This document shows, one piece after another, positions 8,419 to 16,279 of a stretch of 64,000 bases of DNA. A program made the position numbers and the translations under genes. The stretch comes from Shimazuella soli (GTDB lineage Bacteria; Bacillota; Bacilli; Thermoactinomycetales; Thermoactinomycetaceae): the NCBI RefSeq assembly GCF_022511585.1, contig NZ_JAKWBN010000004.1, forward strand, positions 62,001 through 126,000, given 5' to 3'. The stretch's first letter is position 1. Each line of letters opens with the position of its first letter. Below the pieces are notes generated by a model. That model did not search any database and had not been told where the DNA came from. It saw nothing but the letters and a program-made list of their open reading frames with translations.

Positions 8419-8430
8419 ATCATGATTGTA

Positions 8431-8461
8431 TCTTTAGATTCTTGTAATATAGATCTAAAGA
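8431..8461 (+). promoter_or_regulatory. 9-bp inverted repeat before SDR gene
   Basis: TCTTTAGAT (8431-8439) and ATCTAAAGA (8453-8461) are perfect inverted copies 13 bases apart, about 40 bases before the SDR start. They could be an operator. No T-run follows, so a terminator is less likely. Confidence 0.4.
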
Positions 8462-8503
8462 CAGATTACGATTTAGACGAATGGTAAGTCATGGAGGTGT
8501 GGA

Positions 8504-9244
8504 ATGGATATAGCGATTGTTACAGGTGTCAGTCATCCAAAAGGAATTGGAGCATCTATTTGTCGAAGGCTCTCTAAAAATGGTGTTGATATCTTTTTTA
8601 CTCATTGGCAAGCAGATAAATATTGGCCAAATTTATTCGCTGATGAGATTAGAGACAAAGGTGTTCGATGTAAATCATTAGAAATCAATCTGGGAGATAA
8701 ACAAGCAGCTGATACCCTTATAAATCAAGTCGTCCTTCATTTAGGATCACCTACTATATTAGTTAATAATGCTGCATATTCAAGTTTAGATGGCTATCAA
8801 AAGCTAAATGCAGATATTTTAGATCGGCATTACGAAGTAAATGTTCGTGCAGTATGTCTGCTAAGTGTCGAATTTGCGAAACAATTAGAAGGTTCAACTA
8901 TCAGACGGGGTAGAATTATTAACCTTACCTCAGGACAAGCACAAGGGCCGATGTTAAATGAATTGGCTTATGCAGCGTCTAAAGGTGCTATTACGGCTTT
9001 TACTTTAACTTTATCGGCCGAGTTAGCACATCTTGGTATTACGGTTAATGCAGTCAACCCTGGTCCTACAGATACGGGTTGGATGACAGATGAAATAAAA
9101 GGGGAACTAACTACGAAATTTCCTATGGGCAGGGTAGGTCAGCCAGAAGATGCTGCGCGTTTGGTAGCGTTTTTAGCAAGTGAAGAAGCTGGATGGATAA
9201 CAGGACAGGTCATCAATTCTGAAGGCGGATTTTTACGTAAATAG
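8504..9244 (+). CDS. Short-chain dehydrogenase/reductase (FabG-like)
   Basis: The 246-residue protein is a classical SDR using NAD(P)H. The cofactor-binding TGxxxGxG lies in TGVSHPKGIG, NNAA follows near residue 90, and the catalytic Ser and YxxxK lie in NLTSGQAQ and AYAASKGA. The C-terminal NPGPTDTGWM and the ASEEAGWITGQVI segment are typical. GGAGGTG precedes ATG 8504. It is flanked by its own inverted repeat and terminator, so it is likely monocistronic. The substrate is unknown. Confidence 0.85.
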   Translation: MDIAIVTGVSHPKGIGASICRRLSKNGVDIFFTHWQADKYWPNLFADEIRDKGVRCKSLEINLGDKQAADTLINQVVLHLGSPTILVNNAAYSSLDGYQKLNADILDRHYEVNVRAVCLLSVEFAKQLEGSTIRRGRIINLTSGQAQGPMLNELAYAASKGAITAFTLTLSAELAHLGITVNAVNPGPTDTGWMTDEIKGELTTKFPMGRVGQPEDAARLVAFLASEEAGWITGQVINSEGGFLRK

Positions 9245-9280
9245 AAGTACATAGCCACCTTTTAGAGGCTATGTACTTCT
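9243..9280. terminator. Bidirectional terminator
   Basis: AGAAGTACATAGCC (9243-9256) pairs perfectly with GGCTATGTACTTCT (9267-9280). It lies between the convergent SDR and GNAT genes and can serve both. Confidence 0.8.
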
Positions 9281-9291
9281 ATTTATTTATA

Positions 9292-9777
9292 CTATATTTG
9301 GAGTTTCCAATCATTTGTTTGCATAAAATGACCTATCGGATATTCAAATTGGCATTGCTCTACTAGTGTGAAATGTAATTTACGACATATAGCATTTGAT
9401 GCTGGGTTGCTTATTGATGGAAAAGCATGAATATAGCTGTGTTTATTTTCTAGTTTCGCTTTTTCGATAGCCTTGGCTACTGCAGGTGTTGCTAGTCCTT
9501 TTCCTTGAAAATCGGGAAGTATGGCCCAACCTATTTCATAAATCATTTGACCCTTCCATAAATGTTCCCAATAGCCAACGGAACCAATTGTTTCAGTTTC
9601 GAAAATGATGCGATAGAAGGTTCCGGTATCACCCATATTTAGATACCGATTATGTCGGGAGATAATTTGAGCTTCTGTTTCTGGTCCTCCGAGGTATTTT
9701 GTCATTTCAGGTGTATTTTGGAGATAGAGCAAAAAAAGACATTCTTCGGTCCAAGCTTCTAGATGAAGTTTATCCAT
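9292..9777 (-). CDS. GNAT acetyltransferase, RimJ/RimL type
   Basis: The 161-residue product is a GCN5-related N-acetyltransferase. The acetyl-CoA binding motif A is visible in GWAILPDFQGKGLATPAVAKA (about residues 83-103), and the N-ICRKLHF segment is typical of RimL-like members. It starts 10 bases after the stop of the WYL regulator gene on the same strand, so the two are probably one operon. The substrate is unknown. Confidence 0.75.
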   Translation of the reverse strand: MDKLHLEAWTEECLFLLYLQNTPEMTKYLGGPETEAQIISRHNRYLNMGDTGTFYRIIFETETIGSVGYWEHLWKGQMIYEIGWAILPDFQGKGLATPAVAKAIEKAKLENKHSYIHAFPSISNPASNAICRKLHFTLVEQCQFEYPIGHFMQTNDWKLQI

Positions 9778-9787
9778 GTCGTTACTC

Positions 9788-10750
9788 CTAATCTTGTTGA
9801 TAGTGTTTTGTTAAGTTTTGAGCAAGTATGGTTAACGATTTTTTTAAAGAGATTGGTTCTATTACTTTTATAGTAGTTCCATAGGTGAATAAAAAACCAG
9901 GGATATACGTTTCCAAACTTTCTCGTTCCACTAAAAATTGAATTTCTGTTTCGGTTTGATGGACAAAATAATATTGCAGTTGCCAATGATGACGCAGATA
10001 CTGAATGGCTTCTTTATTTCCATGAATCGTCAACGGTACAAAATTTCTTTGATTTTGTTTTGGGGCAAGCCAACTTAAGAAAAAATCGGTTGCTATAAAG
10101 TTTTCTGGACGGTTAAAAGTAAATGATTCTATTTCTAATTTTTCTACTCGATCTAGTCGAAAGGTTCTATTCTCACCACGTAAGTGACAATAACCAACTA
10201 AATACCATTTCCGGTTCCAATGAACGATACCATAAGGGTCTACTTGTCTATTTTCAGGAGAATTAGATCCTGTCTTTTGATAATGGAGTGTTAGCCTGTT
10301 ACAAGAAGCAATTGCTTTTTCAATCGTACGCAGCATTTGATCATCTATCTTCATGATTGCTGGAGTTACGACATCAAATCCACGAGTATAATTGGAAAAT
10401 TCTTTTTGTTGGTCTTCGCTCATTTGATATTTAATTTTTTGAAGTGCATTTTCTAGTGAGCCTTCATACGGATAACCAGCTTGTTTGGCGAATAAGGAAG
10501 CGTAATATAGAGCTTTTCGCTCATCTGTATCAAAAAACAAGGGAGTCTCTATAAATTTGTTAAACAATCGATAACCACCATCATGTCCAGATTCTGCTAT
10601 GATTGGGACTCCGCTAGCACATAAGGAATCAATATAACGATATATAGTACGTACGCTTGTTTCCAAGCTCTCGGCCAGCTCAGATGCAGTCATTCGATGT
10701 CTAGAAATTAATAACCACAGAATAGCTAGCATATTATCTGCTTTTGCCAT
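9788..10750 (-). CDS. WYL-domain transcriptional regulator (YafY-like)
   Basis: The 320-residue product starts with a DeoR-type helix-turn-helix (MTASELAESLETSVRTIYRY) followed by the ESGHDGGYRL wing. The WYL domain follows, with the eponymous segment in HWNRKWYLVGYCHLR. WYL proteins usually sense nucleotides or other small ligands, often after DNA damage; the ligand here is unknown. ATG 10750 is chosen because GAGGG precedes it; a longer in-frame start at 10798 lacks support. It is the first gene of an operon with the downstream GNAT. Confidence 0.8.
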   Translation of the reverse strand: MAKADNMLAILWLLISRHRMTASELAESLETSVRTIYRYIDSLCASGVPIIAESGHDGGYRLFNKFIETPLFFDTDERKALYYASLFAKQAGYPYEGSLENALQKIKYQMSEDQQKEFSNYTRGFDVVTPAIMKIDDQMLRTIEKAIASCNRLTLHYQKTGSNSPENRQVDPYGIVHWNRKWYLVGYCHLRGENRTFRLDRVEKLEIESFTFNRPENFIATDFFLSWLAPKQNQRNFVPLTIHGNKEAIQYLRHHWQLQYYFVHQTETEIQFLVERESLETYIPGFLFTYGTTIKVIEPISLKKSLTILAQNLTKHYQQD

Positions 10751-10887
10751 AATATTCCCTCGTTCTTTAGGTCTATTTTCTGTAAGTATATATAACATTC
10801 GTACTTCCTACAACAAACAAGCAGCATACAATTCTTCTTACAGGAGATACTTTCTTATAATCAGTTGTTTGTACGGGAGGAAAAGGA

Positions 10888-12264
10888 ATGTTTTATGAAA
10901 GTTGGCTTCAAGAAATGGAAGATCAGATTGATGAAATAAAGAAAAAATATCCTCATTCTTCTTCTGATGATAAATGTAAATGGCGTAAACGTTATTCTGA
11001 ATTAAAACGGGCTTCTCATATGCTATTGGAAACATGGGCAAAAATAGAAGATAAAATGGCAGCAATTACAGCAGATTATCCTGAATTATCTGGTGAAGAA
11101 GACATAGAGTTAGAAGAGGAATTTTGGTTAGATGAATCTGTTGTTCGGCAATTTCGACAGGGTCAAGGTTATTACGATTTAACGATGTTTCAAGAAGCAG
11201 AAGGATTTTTTTCAGAAGTGGTAGAGGAAGAACCAGATTTTTTGCTTGGTCGTCTATATTTAGGTTTAAGTCAATTTCACCGAAAAGAATGGGAGATGGC
11301 ATTACAGCATTTTCAATTGGTTTCAGCTACAGCTACACAGTCAGCTTTTTTGGCTTTTTCCCACCATATGATCGGATGTATTCGTGTAAAGCAAGGGAAT
11401 GAAACGGCTGCGGTTCGTTCTTTTCAACAAGCAATTGAACATGATAAAGAAAATGTTGATGCATGGTTTAATTTAGGTGCTGCATATTTTCGATTGAAAC
11501 AGTATTCGGATGCTATTCCAGCCTTTTATCATGTTTTAGCGTTAAATGAGCATGATTGGGAATCGATGTTCTATTTATCTAGTTGTTATCGCCATTATGG
11601 GGAATGGAAAAGCGTGACTTATTGGAGATTGGCCTCTTTAGAGAAAACAAACCATCCCCAAGTGATGTTATCTTTGGCTCATGATTATGAAGAGATGGAT
11701 CAAGCCGATCAAGCTATCATCTGGTATCGAAAATTATTGGCACATCCAGAACATAAAAGAGCAGCATATCATGGATTGAGTTGGAATTATTGGACAATGA
11801 AGAAGAAGACAGAAGCGGAATTATGGGTGAAAAAAGGTTTAACCCTTTATCCAAATGATCCTGATCTACTCTTTACTTTTATGTGGATTAAACTTGCTGA
11901 AGGAAATGCAGAGCGAGCTGAAAAAGCTTATGAGATGTTATCTGATGAAGTGAAAAATGAACCGATTTGGCAAGCGATGAAAATGCGTATTTCCACTAAA
12001 TCAGGCAGGTATGAGGAAGTACAGGAGATGGCGCAATCTTTAATCGATCAAGAGAAGCCGATGGTACAGGCGATGGGATATTATCATCAAGGAAGATCGA
12101 TGTTAGAAATTGGTCAAATTCCCCAAGCGATGGAGCATTTTCAGTTGGCGAGACAAAGAGCAACAAAGTGGCAGGAACCATTATTTTATGAAGGGGTTTG
12201 TCATTTGTTAGAAGGTAGGCCAGAGCAAACATTAGCATGCTGGGAACAGCTCAATATAACATAA
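10888..12264 (+). CDS. Tetratricopeptide repeat protein
   Basis: The 458-residue soluble protein begins with a charged helical segment (about 1-75), then carries at least eight TPR-like helix pairs. Clear ones include AAVRSFQQAIEHDKENVDAW and the next repeat starting FNLGAAYFRLKQYSDAIPAF. TPR arrays mediate protein-protein contacts; the partner cannot be read from the sequence. GGGAGG lies upstream of ATG 10888. It is 13 bases from the Ku gene and probably co-transcribed with it. Confidence 0.75.
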   Translation: MFYESWLQEMEDQIDEIKKKYPHSSSDDKCKWRKRYSELKRASHMLLETWAKIEDKMAAITADYPELSGEEDIELEEEFWLDESVVRQFRQGQGYYDLTMFQEAEGFFSEVVEEEPDFLLGRLYLGLSQFHRKEWEMALQHFQLVSATATQSAFLAFSHHMIGCIRVKQGNETAAVRSFQQAIEHDKENVDAWFNLGAAYFRLKQYSDAIPAFYHVLALNEHDWESMFYLSSCYRHYGEWKSVTYWRLASLEKTNHPQVMLSLAHDYEEMDQADQAIIWYRKLLAHPEHKRAAYHGLSWNYWTMKKKTEAELWVKKGLTLYPNDPDLLFTFMWIKLAEGNAERAEKAYEMLSDEVKNEPIWQAMKMRISTKSGRYEEVQEMAQSLIDQEKPMVQAMGYYHQGRSMLEIGQIPQAMEHFQLARQRATKWQEPLFYEGVCHLLEGRPEQTLACWEQLNIT

Positions 12265-12277
12265 GGAATGATCAAAA

Positions 12278-13081
12278 ATGCATACGATGTGGAAAGGTTC
12301 TATCAGTTTTGGTCTCGTCAATATTCCAGTAAAAATGTACGCTGCTACGGAAGAAAAGCCTGTGCGATTTCGTTCGCTGCATAAAGAATGTCAAACTCCC
12401 ATCAAAATGGAGCGCACATGTCCAAAATGCAAAAAGGAAGTCCCATGGTCTGAGGTAGTCAAAGGCTATGAGTACCAAGAGGATCGATTTGTGGTAATGG
12501 AAAAAGAGGAGTTAGAAAAATTATTACCTGATCAAGGAAAAACGATAGAAATATTAGATTTTGTTGATCTCAAAGAAATTGATCCGATTTATTATCAAAA
12601 AACATATTACTTAGGTGCACAAGATGCAAAGAGTAAAGCTTACGCTCTGCTGAGAAAAGCATTACAAGACTCACAGAAGATCGCGATTGCCCAAATAACG
12701 ATTCGATCCAAACAAACATTAGCTGTTGTTCGGGTTTATAGGGATTGTTTGGTCATGGAAACCATTTTTTATCCAGATGAAGTGCGTGATGTCGGATTAG
12801 TACCAGATGTTCCACAAGATTTACAGCTCAATGAAAAAGAAGTGATGATGGCGAATCAGTTAATCGAACAATTGACGACTGCGTTTGATCCGAGCAAGTA
12901 CCAAGATGAATATCGCCTTGCATTAGAAGAAGTGATTGAGAAGAAAATTCAAGGGGAAGAAATAGTAGAAGTCAAAGAAGTGCGTGATGAAAAAGTCGTT
13001 GATCTGATGGAAGCTTTAAAAGCTAGCTTAGAAGCAGCAAAAAAGAAGCCGCCTGAAGAGGAACAGCGAGCAAGTTCCTAA
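12278..13081 (+). CDS. ku: Ku protein, bacterial NHEJ
   Basis: Ku forms a ring-shaped homodimer that threads onto double-strand break ends and recruits LigD. The 267-residue product has the family N terminus MWKGSISFGLVNIPVKMYAATEEK..., split here by a Met start a few residues earlier. It also has the Cys pair CPKCKKEVPW, the LGAQDAKSKAYALL segment and a lysine/glutamate-rich C-terminal tail that binds DNA or LigD. It is slightly shorter than B. subtilis Ku. The ligase and polymerase partners lie at 29.7 and 30.9 kb rather than next to it. In B. subtilis this pathway is made in the forespore and protects spores. Confidence 0.92.
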   Translation: MHTMWKGSISFGLVNIPVKMYAATEEKPVRFRSLHKECQTPIKMERTCPKCKKEVPWSEVVKGYEYQEDRFVVMEKEELEKLLPDQGKTIEILDFVDLKEIDPIYYQKTYYLGAQDAKSKAYALLRKALQDSQKIAIAQITIRSKQTLAVVRVYRDCLVMETIFYPDEVRDVGLVPDVPQDLQLNEKEVMMANQLIEQLTTAFDPSKYQDEYRLALEEVIEKKIQGEEIVEVKEVRDEKVVDLMEALKASLEAAKKKPPEEEQRASS

Positions 13082-13094
13082 ATATAAAGCAGGC

Positions 13095-13123
13095 GCCGCA
13101 TATCGATCTCATCGATATGCGGC
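13095..13123. terminator. GC-rich hairpin between Ku and minus-strand gene
   Basis: GCCGCATATCGAT (13095-13107) pairs perfectly with ATCGATATGCGGC (13111-13123) over a three-base loop. There is no strong T-run on either side. Because its composition matches the GC-rich minus-strand gene, it probably belongs to that gene. Confidence 0.6.
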
Positions 13124-13152
13124 GGCCCTCTGACAGCATTTGGGGAGGTGGC

Positions 13153-13683
13153 TCACACGAAGAGTGTGACCATCCAACTTACGGTGGCTACTGCCAGAAC
13201 AGATACGCCGACCCAACCGAGCCAGATGCTGATCTTGATCCACTTGTTCTTGATGGGAAGGATGTGCGCCGTGAGGTAGTGGCACTCATCCAGCAGACGG
13301 TTGTACTTGCTCTGCATGAACTCTTCGGAGTCCGTTGCGAGCATTTGCTTGCTGAGGTCCTCCTTGGAGAGCGACTTGTTGTTCAAGCACTTCGTTCGCG
13401 GGTAGACCGCGTACTGGGTAGCGACAACAGCTGCCATCAAGAACAGGGCTGCAAAGAGCAGCAGTCCCTTCAGCAGGTTCGAGAGGTTGTCGGGAGAGCT
13501 GCCGACCAGAGTCGCCGCAGCAATGGCGAGGGTACCGCCACCGGTACCCAGGAAGTTCGCCTTCGAGTCTGCTGCGCGGATGTTCTCCTGCGCGTTCTTG
13601 GTGGTTTCCTTCACGTTCTCGACCGACTCCTTCTGCTGCTGAGTCGTCAGGCTGGAGAAGGTGTCAATGGTCTGAGCAGTCAT
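13153..13683 (-). CDS. Orphan Pycsar-effector-like membrane protein
   Basis: The 176-residue protein has an N-terminal helical stretch ending in NIRAADSKANFLGTGGG, followed by hydrophobic segments at about residues 48-62, 72-95 and 150-172. The ADSKA motif leading into a membrane helix is characteristic of the DUF5706/SLATT-like effector family, whose Pycsar members depolarise the membrane when a cyclic pyrimidine nucleotide is made during phage attack. No nucleotide cyclase gene is adjacent, so a defence role is unproven. ATG 13683 follows GGAGG; an in-frame ATG at 13719 lacks a ribosome site. Composition is GC-rich against its neighbours, suggesting transfer. Confidence 0.6.
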   Translation of the reverse strand: MTAQTIDTFSSLTTQQQKESVENVKETTKNAQENIRAADSKANFLGTGGGTLAIAAATLVGSSPDNLSNLLKGLLLFAALFLMAAVVATQYAVYPRTKCLNNKSLSKEDLSKQMLATDSEEFMQSKYNRLLDECHYLTAHILPIKNKWIKISIWLGWVGVSVLAVATVSWMVTLFV

Positions 13684-13739
13684 GATTGCCTCCGATGAGT
13701 CCGTCACCCATGCTGTCAAAGGGTGATTACGAATGCCAT

Positions 13740-13772
13740 ATTCATTATAATGAATTTAAAAGTAAATATCAA
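13740..13772 (-). promoter_or_regulatory. Promoter with palindromic -10 region
   Basis: On the minus strand TTGATA (13772-13767) and TATAAT (13749-13744) are 17 bases apart. The -10 box is at the centre of a perfect 16-base palindrome, ATTCATTATAATGAAT (13740-13755), which could be a repressor site. Confidence 0.65.
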
Positions 13773-13868
13773 AATAAATTATATATTTACAATATTTCCT
13801 TATCCTTTGTTTGGTGGATACTTTATTTTCAAGTAGAATTAGATCTTTTTTTGTGATACATATAAAAA

Positions 13869-13896
13869 ACAGACCAATCAAAATAAATTGGTCTGT
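13869..13896 (-). terminator. Terminator of the small anchored-protein gene
   Basis: ACAGACCAAT and ATTGGTCTGT pair perfectly, and on the minus strand the hairpin is followed by T residues (A-run at 13863-13868). Confidence 0.8.
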
Positions 13897-13900
13897 TCTC

Positions 13901-14233
13901 TTATTCTCCTTGATCATCTATGATGACTTTTCCTTTTTTGGAATTCCAATATCGCAAATAGGTGTGATCCCCAGTCGGACTTCGCTTGATTTCTTTTCCT
14001 TTTCGGTCATACCAAACCTCGATCGCTTCGTAGTCCTCAACAATATAATCACCTTGTTTTGTTGTCTTCACCTTCTCTGATATGATCTCACTTCTAGTAG
14101 TAGGTGTATTTACCTCCGCTATTGAAGGTACATCACTTTCTATGTGGACTGCATTTCTTTCCCATAAGAATAAAATTAAAACGAGATTTACGAAAACAAA
14201 AGTACCGATAAGAGAAACTTTTATATGTTTCAT
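13901..14233 (-). CDS. Small membrane-anchored extracytoplasmic protein
   Basis: The 110-residue product is not recognised. Residues 1-25 form a signal anchor (KHIKVSLIGTFVFVNLVLIL), and the rest is hydrophilic, with two Gly-Lys turns near the C terminus suggesting a small beta domain outside the membrane. GGAGG precedes ATG 14233. It diverges from the GNAT gene at 14339 and has its own terminator. Confidence 0.65.
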   Translation of the reverse strand: MKHIKVSLIGTFVFVNLVLILFLWERNAVHIESDVPSIAEVNTPTTRSEIISEKVKTTKQGDYIVEDYEAIEVWYDRKGKEIKRSPTGDHTYLRYWNSKKGKVIIDDQGE

Positions 14234-14338
14234 ACCATTCCTCCTTTTACGAATGAAAAGATGGCAGATTTTGTACTCTGTTCGAATCGTGTGGGTATCG
14301 TCTACACTAAATATGATTATGTGAAGAGGAGGTTAGAC

Positions 14339-14743
14339 ATGTCCGGTTATCAATTACTTCGTCAATTAGACGAACACCAAATTTCACAACTACACGATCT
14401 ATACTCTCGCCAATGGTGGACAAGTGAGAGGACTTTAGCAGATATAAAAAAGATGCTCGCTTCTAGTGATTTGCTTTTTGCCTATTGGGATAAACAAATG
14501 GATAAATTAGCAGCGTTTGCTAGAGTGCTGACCGACCATGTCTACCGTGCTATCATTTTCGATGTGATAGTGGATGAAGACCTGCGAGGCTCTGGACTAG
14601 GAAAGAAATTGATGAATGATATTATAGATGAAACTTCTCATATTGAGCGGGTAGAATTATATTGTAAAGAGGACAAAATAGCTTTTTATGAGAAGTTAGG
14701 ATTTGCGACATTACCAACAACTTTGTTAATGCGCAAAGGATGA
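14339..14743 (+). CDS. GNAT acetyltransferase
   Basis: The 134-residue GNAT has motif A in VIVDEDLRGSGLGKKLMND (about residues 78-96), with the acetyl-CoA pyrophosphate loop RGSGLG, and the late AFYEKLGF segment common to single-domain GNATs. ATG 14339 follows AGAGGAGG at ideal spacing; the frame is open upstream but that part is not conserved-looking. It is monocistronic, ending at a bidirectional terminator. The substrate is unknown. Confidence 0.8.
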   Translation: MSGYQLLRQLDEHQISQLHDLYSRQWWTSERTLADIKKMLASSDLLFAYWDKQMDKLAAFARVLTDHVYRAIIFDVIVDEDLRGSGLGKKLMNDIIDETSHIERVELYCKEDKIAFYEKLGFATLPTTLLMRKG

Positions 14744-14744
14744 G

Positions 14745-14773
14745 AAAAACACCTTATGAAAAGGTGTTTTTTT
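14745..14773. terminator. Bidirectional terminator
   Basis: AAAACACCTT and AAGGTGTTTT pair around a short loop with A- and T-runs on the two sides, between convergent genes. Confidence 0.8.
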
Positions 14774-14779
14774 GATGTG

Positions 14780-14977
14780 CTATTTTGCTCTGACAACACT
14801 TTCGAAATTGCCTTTGTGACTTCCATCGCAAAATGGTTTATTATCAGACAAACCGCATCGACAAAGAGAGATAGCTGGTTTGGTTTCAAATACATTTCCC
14901 TCTGCATCTACCAATTCAAAATCACCTTGAATCAGCAAAGATCCATTATCACGAACGGTGATTTTTGTTTTACTCAT
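14780..14977 (-). CDS. CDGSH iron-sulfur domain protein
   Basis: The 65-residue protein has the [2Fe-2S] ligand set C-x-C-x2-S-x3-P-x-C-D-G-S-H in LCRCGLSDNKPFCDGSH (three Cys, one His). Such proteins carry a redox-active cluster; the partner is unknown. The second of two closely spaced ATGs (14977) is chosen because AGGAGG lies nine bases upstream, too close to the first. The next gene upstream on this strand starts at 15778. Confidence 0.85.
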   Translation of the reverse strand: MSKTKITVRDNGSLLIQGDFELVDAEGNVFETKPAISLCRCGLSDNKPFCDGSHKGNFESVVRAK

Positions 14978-15007
14978 TTTCATTTCCCTCCTATTTCTAT
15001 CCCTTCA

Positions 15008-15778
15008 TTATGCCCGATGGTGGATAAAATTAGCAATAGATGTGTTGAGTGTTTTCGCTGCTTTTGTAGGAAGTTGATGAGTAACGTTTTCGATCATTTC
15101 GAGCGTATGGTCTGACAGTTTTTCTTGCAGCAATTGCTTGTCTGCTTGAAAATTTTTATCTTTTCCACCGTATAAAAGAAGAGATGGCTGCTTGATATTC
15201 GAGAGTTTCTTACTGTAATCGAACGAAAGGCTATAGCGGTAGTATTCTTGTATTCGATTAGGGTTTCCTTTTATCGCTTCATGATATAACATTTGATAGG
15301 TAGATGTACAGTCTGAATTACTATTGCATATTGATTTAGCCAATATCGGAAGGGTTGCCTTATTAGAAAGAAATACAGCCAATTGAATAATGCTTTTTAG
15401 ATAAAAGCTTGTCGGCTTTACCATTGCGCTAATTAAGATTCCACCACAAAACCGGTTGCTATATGTATGCATCGCTTCTAGTGCGATGGAACCACCTGTA
15501 GAATAACCTGCTATATATGCTTGTTCGATTTGCAAGGCATCCAGCAAACCCATCATATCTTCGATAATTAGGGGATATGTAAGGATTTTATCACCAGAAG
15601 AACTTTTGCCGTGTCCGCGAATATCAAAGGTAATAATTTTGAACTGTTCGCCTAGTTCTAGCTGCTGATAGTAAAAATTAGAACTAGATAATAAGGGAGG
15701 ATGGATGAAAATAATCGGTACTCCATCGCCAATTACTTCGTAATATAAATTGGTGTTGTTTACTTCAATTTCAGGCAT
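15008..15778 (-). CDS. Alpha/beta hydrolase
   Basis: The 256-residue product is an alpha/beta-fold hydrolase of unknown substrate. IFIHPPLLSS is the oxyanion region, FDIRGHGKSS is the conserved loop, AGYSTGGSIAL holds the nucleophile Ser at about residue 94, LYGGKDKN the acid, and ENVTHQLP the catalytic His. AAGGAG lies eight bases before ATG 15778; a longer frame from 15817 lacks a ribosome site. Confidence 0.8.
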   Translation of the reverse strand: MPEIEVNNTNLYYEVIGDGVPIIFIHPPLLSSSNFYYQQLELGEQFKIITFDIRGHGKSSSGDKILTYPLIIEDMMGLLDALQIEQAYIAGYSTGGSIALEAMHTYSNRFCGGILISAMVKPTSFYLKSIIQLAVFLSNKATLPILAKSICNSNSDCTSTYQMLYHEAIKGNPNRIQEYYRYSLSFDYSKKLSNIKQPSLLLYGGKDKNFQADKQLLQEKLSDHTLEMIENVTHQLPTKAAKTLNTSIANFIHHRA

Positions 15779-15961
15779 TTTGAAAACTCCTTGTTGAATT
15801 TGCGTGTTTTTAATCATCGCCGTACATACTAATATGGTGATAAAAATGATCGTATGGTATATAACTCTTCGCCTTCTAAAATGATGACAGTAAAAGAATT
15901 TCAGGCTATTATTTTATCGTTTTTCTTCTCGACTTATCCCTTTAGTCCATGAAGTATTGCA

Positions 15962-16192
15962 GGAAAGATTTTTATTTCAGCTTTGAAAAATGAAATTTCA
16001 GAAATTGAAAAAGTAGTACAAGAAAATAAAATGCGTGTCGGTTTTCATCCCGACTACCTTACTGTACTCAATACACCTCGAAAAGAAATTCTTCAATCAT
16101 TTGTAAAAGACTTATTCCACGATGTGGTCGATAATCTCACAAGACTTCCAGATGTGAAACAGATTACTGAAGGTATTGTGGAAATCACTTAA
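15962..16192 (+). pseudogene. Internally deleted UvsE (UV endonuclease) relic
   Basis: The open frame gives about 75 residues. The first part (VVQENKMRVGFHPDYLTVLN and the following TPRKEI) matches the middle of UvsE/UVDE endonucleases, including the conserved FHP. The last part (NLTRLPDVKQITEGIVEI) resembles the extreme C terminus of the same family. The roughly 150 residues in between are missing but the frame is kept. The 5' end is also missing. A functional enzyme is not possible. Family assignment is from motif memory. Confidence 0.5.
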
Positions 16193-16279
16193 AAAGTAGG
16201 GCTGGTTTACTACCTATAAAATAGGGTATAAATGTGGAGTGGAAATTTTTTATTTTTCGTCTAGGAGGATAATCATCAT

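Noticed and set aside
13153-13683. A complete Pycsar defence system
   Set aside because: No cyclase-like gene lies within the window next to the effector-like gene, so only an orphan can be claimed.
13117-13698. Long plus-strand open frame opposite the Pycsar-effector-like gene
   Set aside because: It is antisense to a gene with a good promoter, ribosome site and membrane-protein pattern. Its own translation is Arg/Leu/Gln-rich without family similarity, as expected for a shadow frame in GC-rich DNA.
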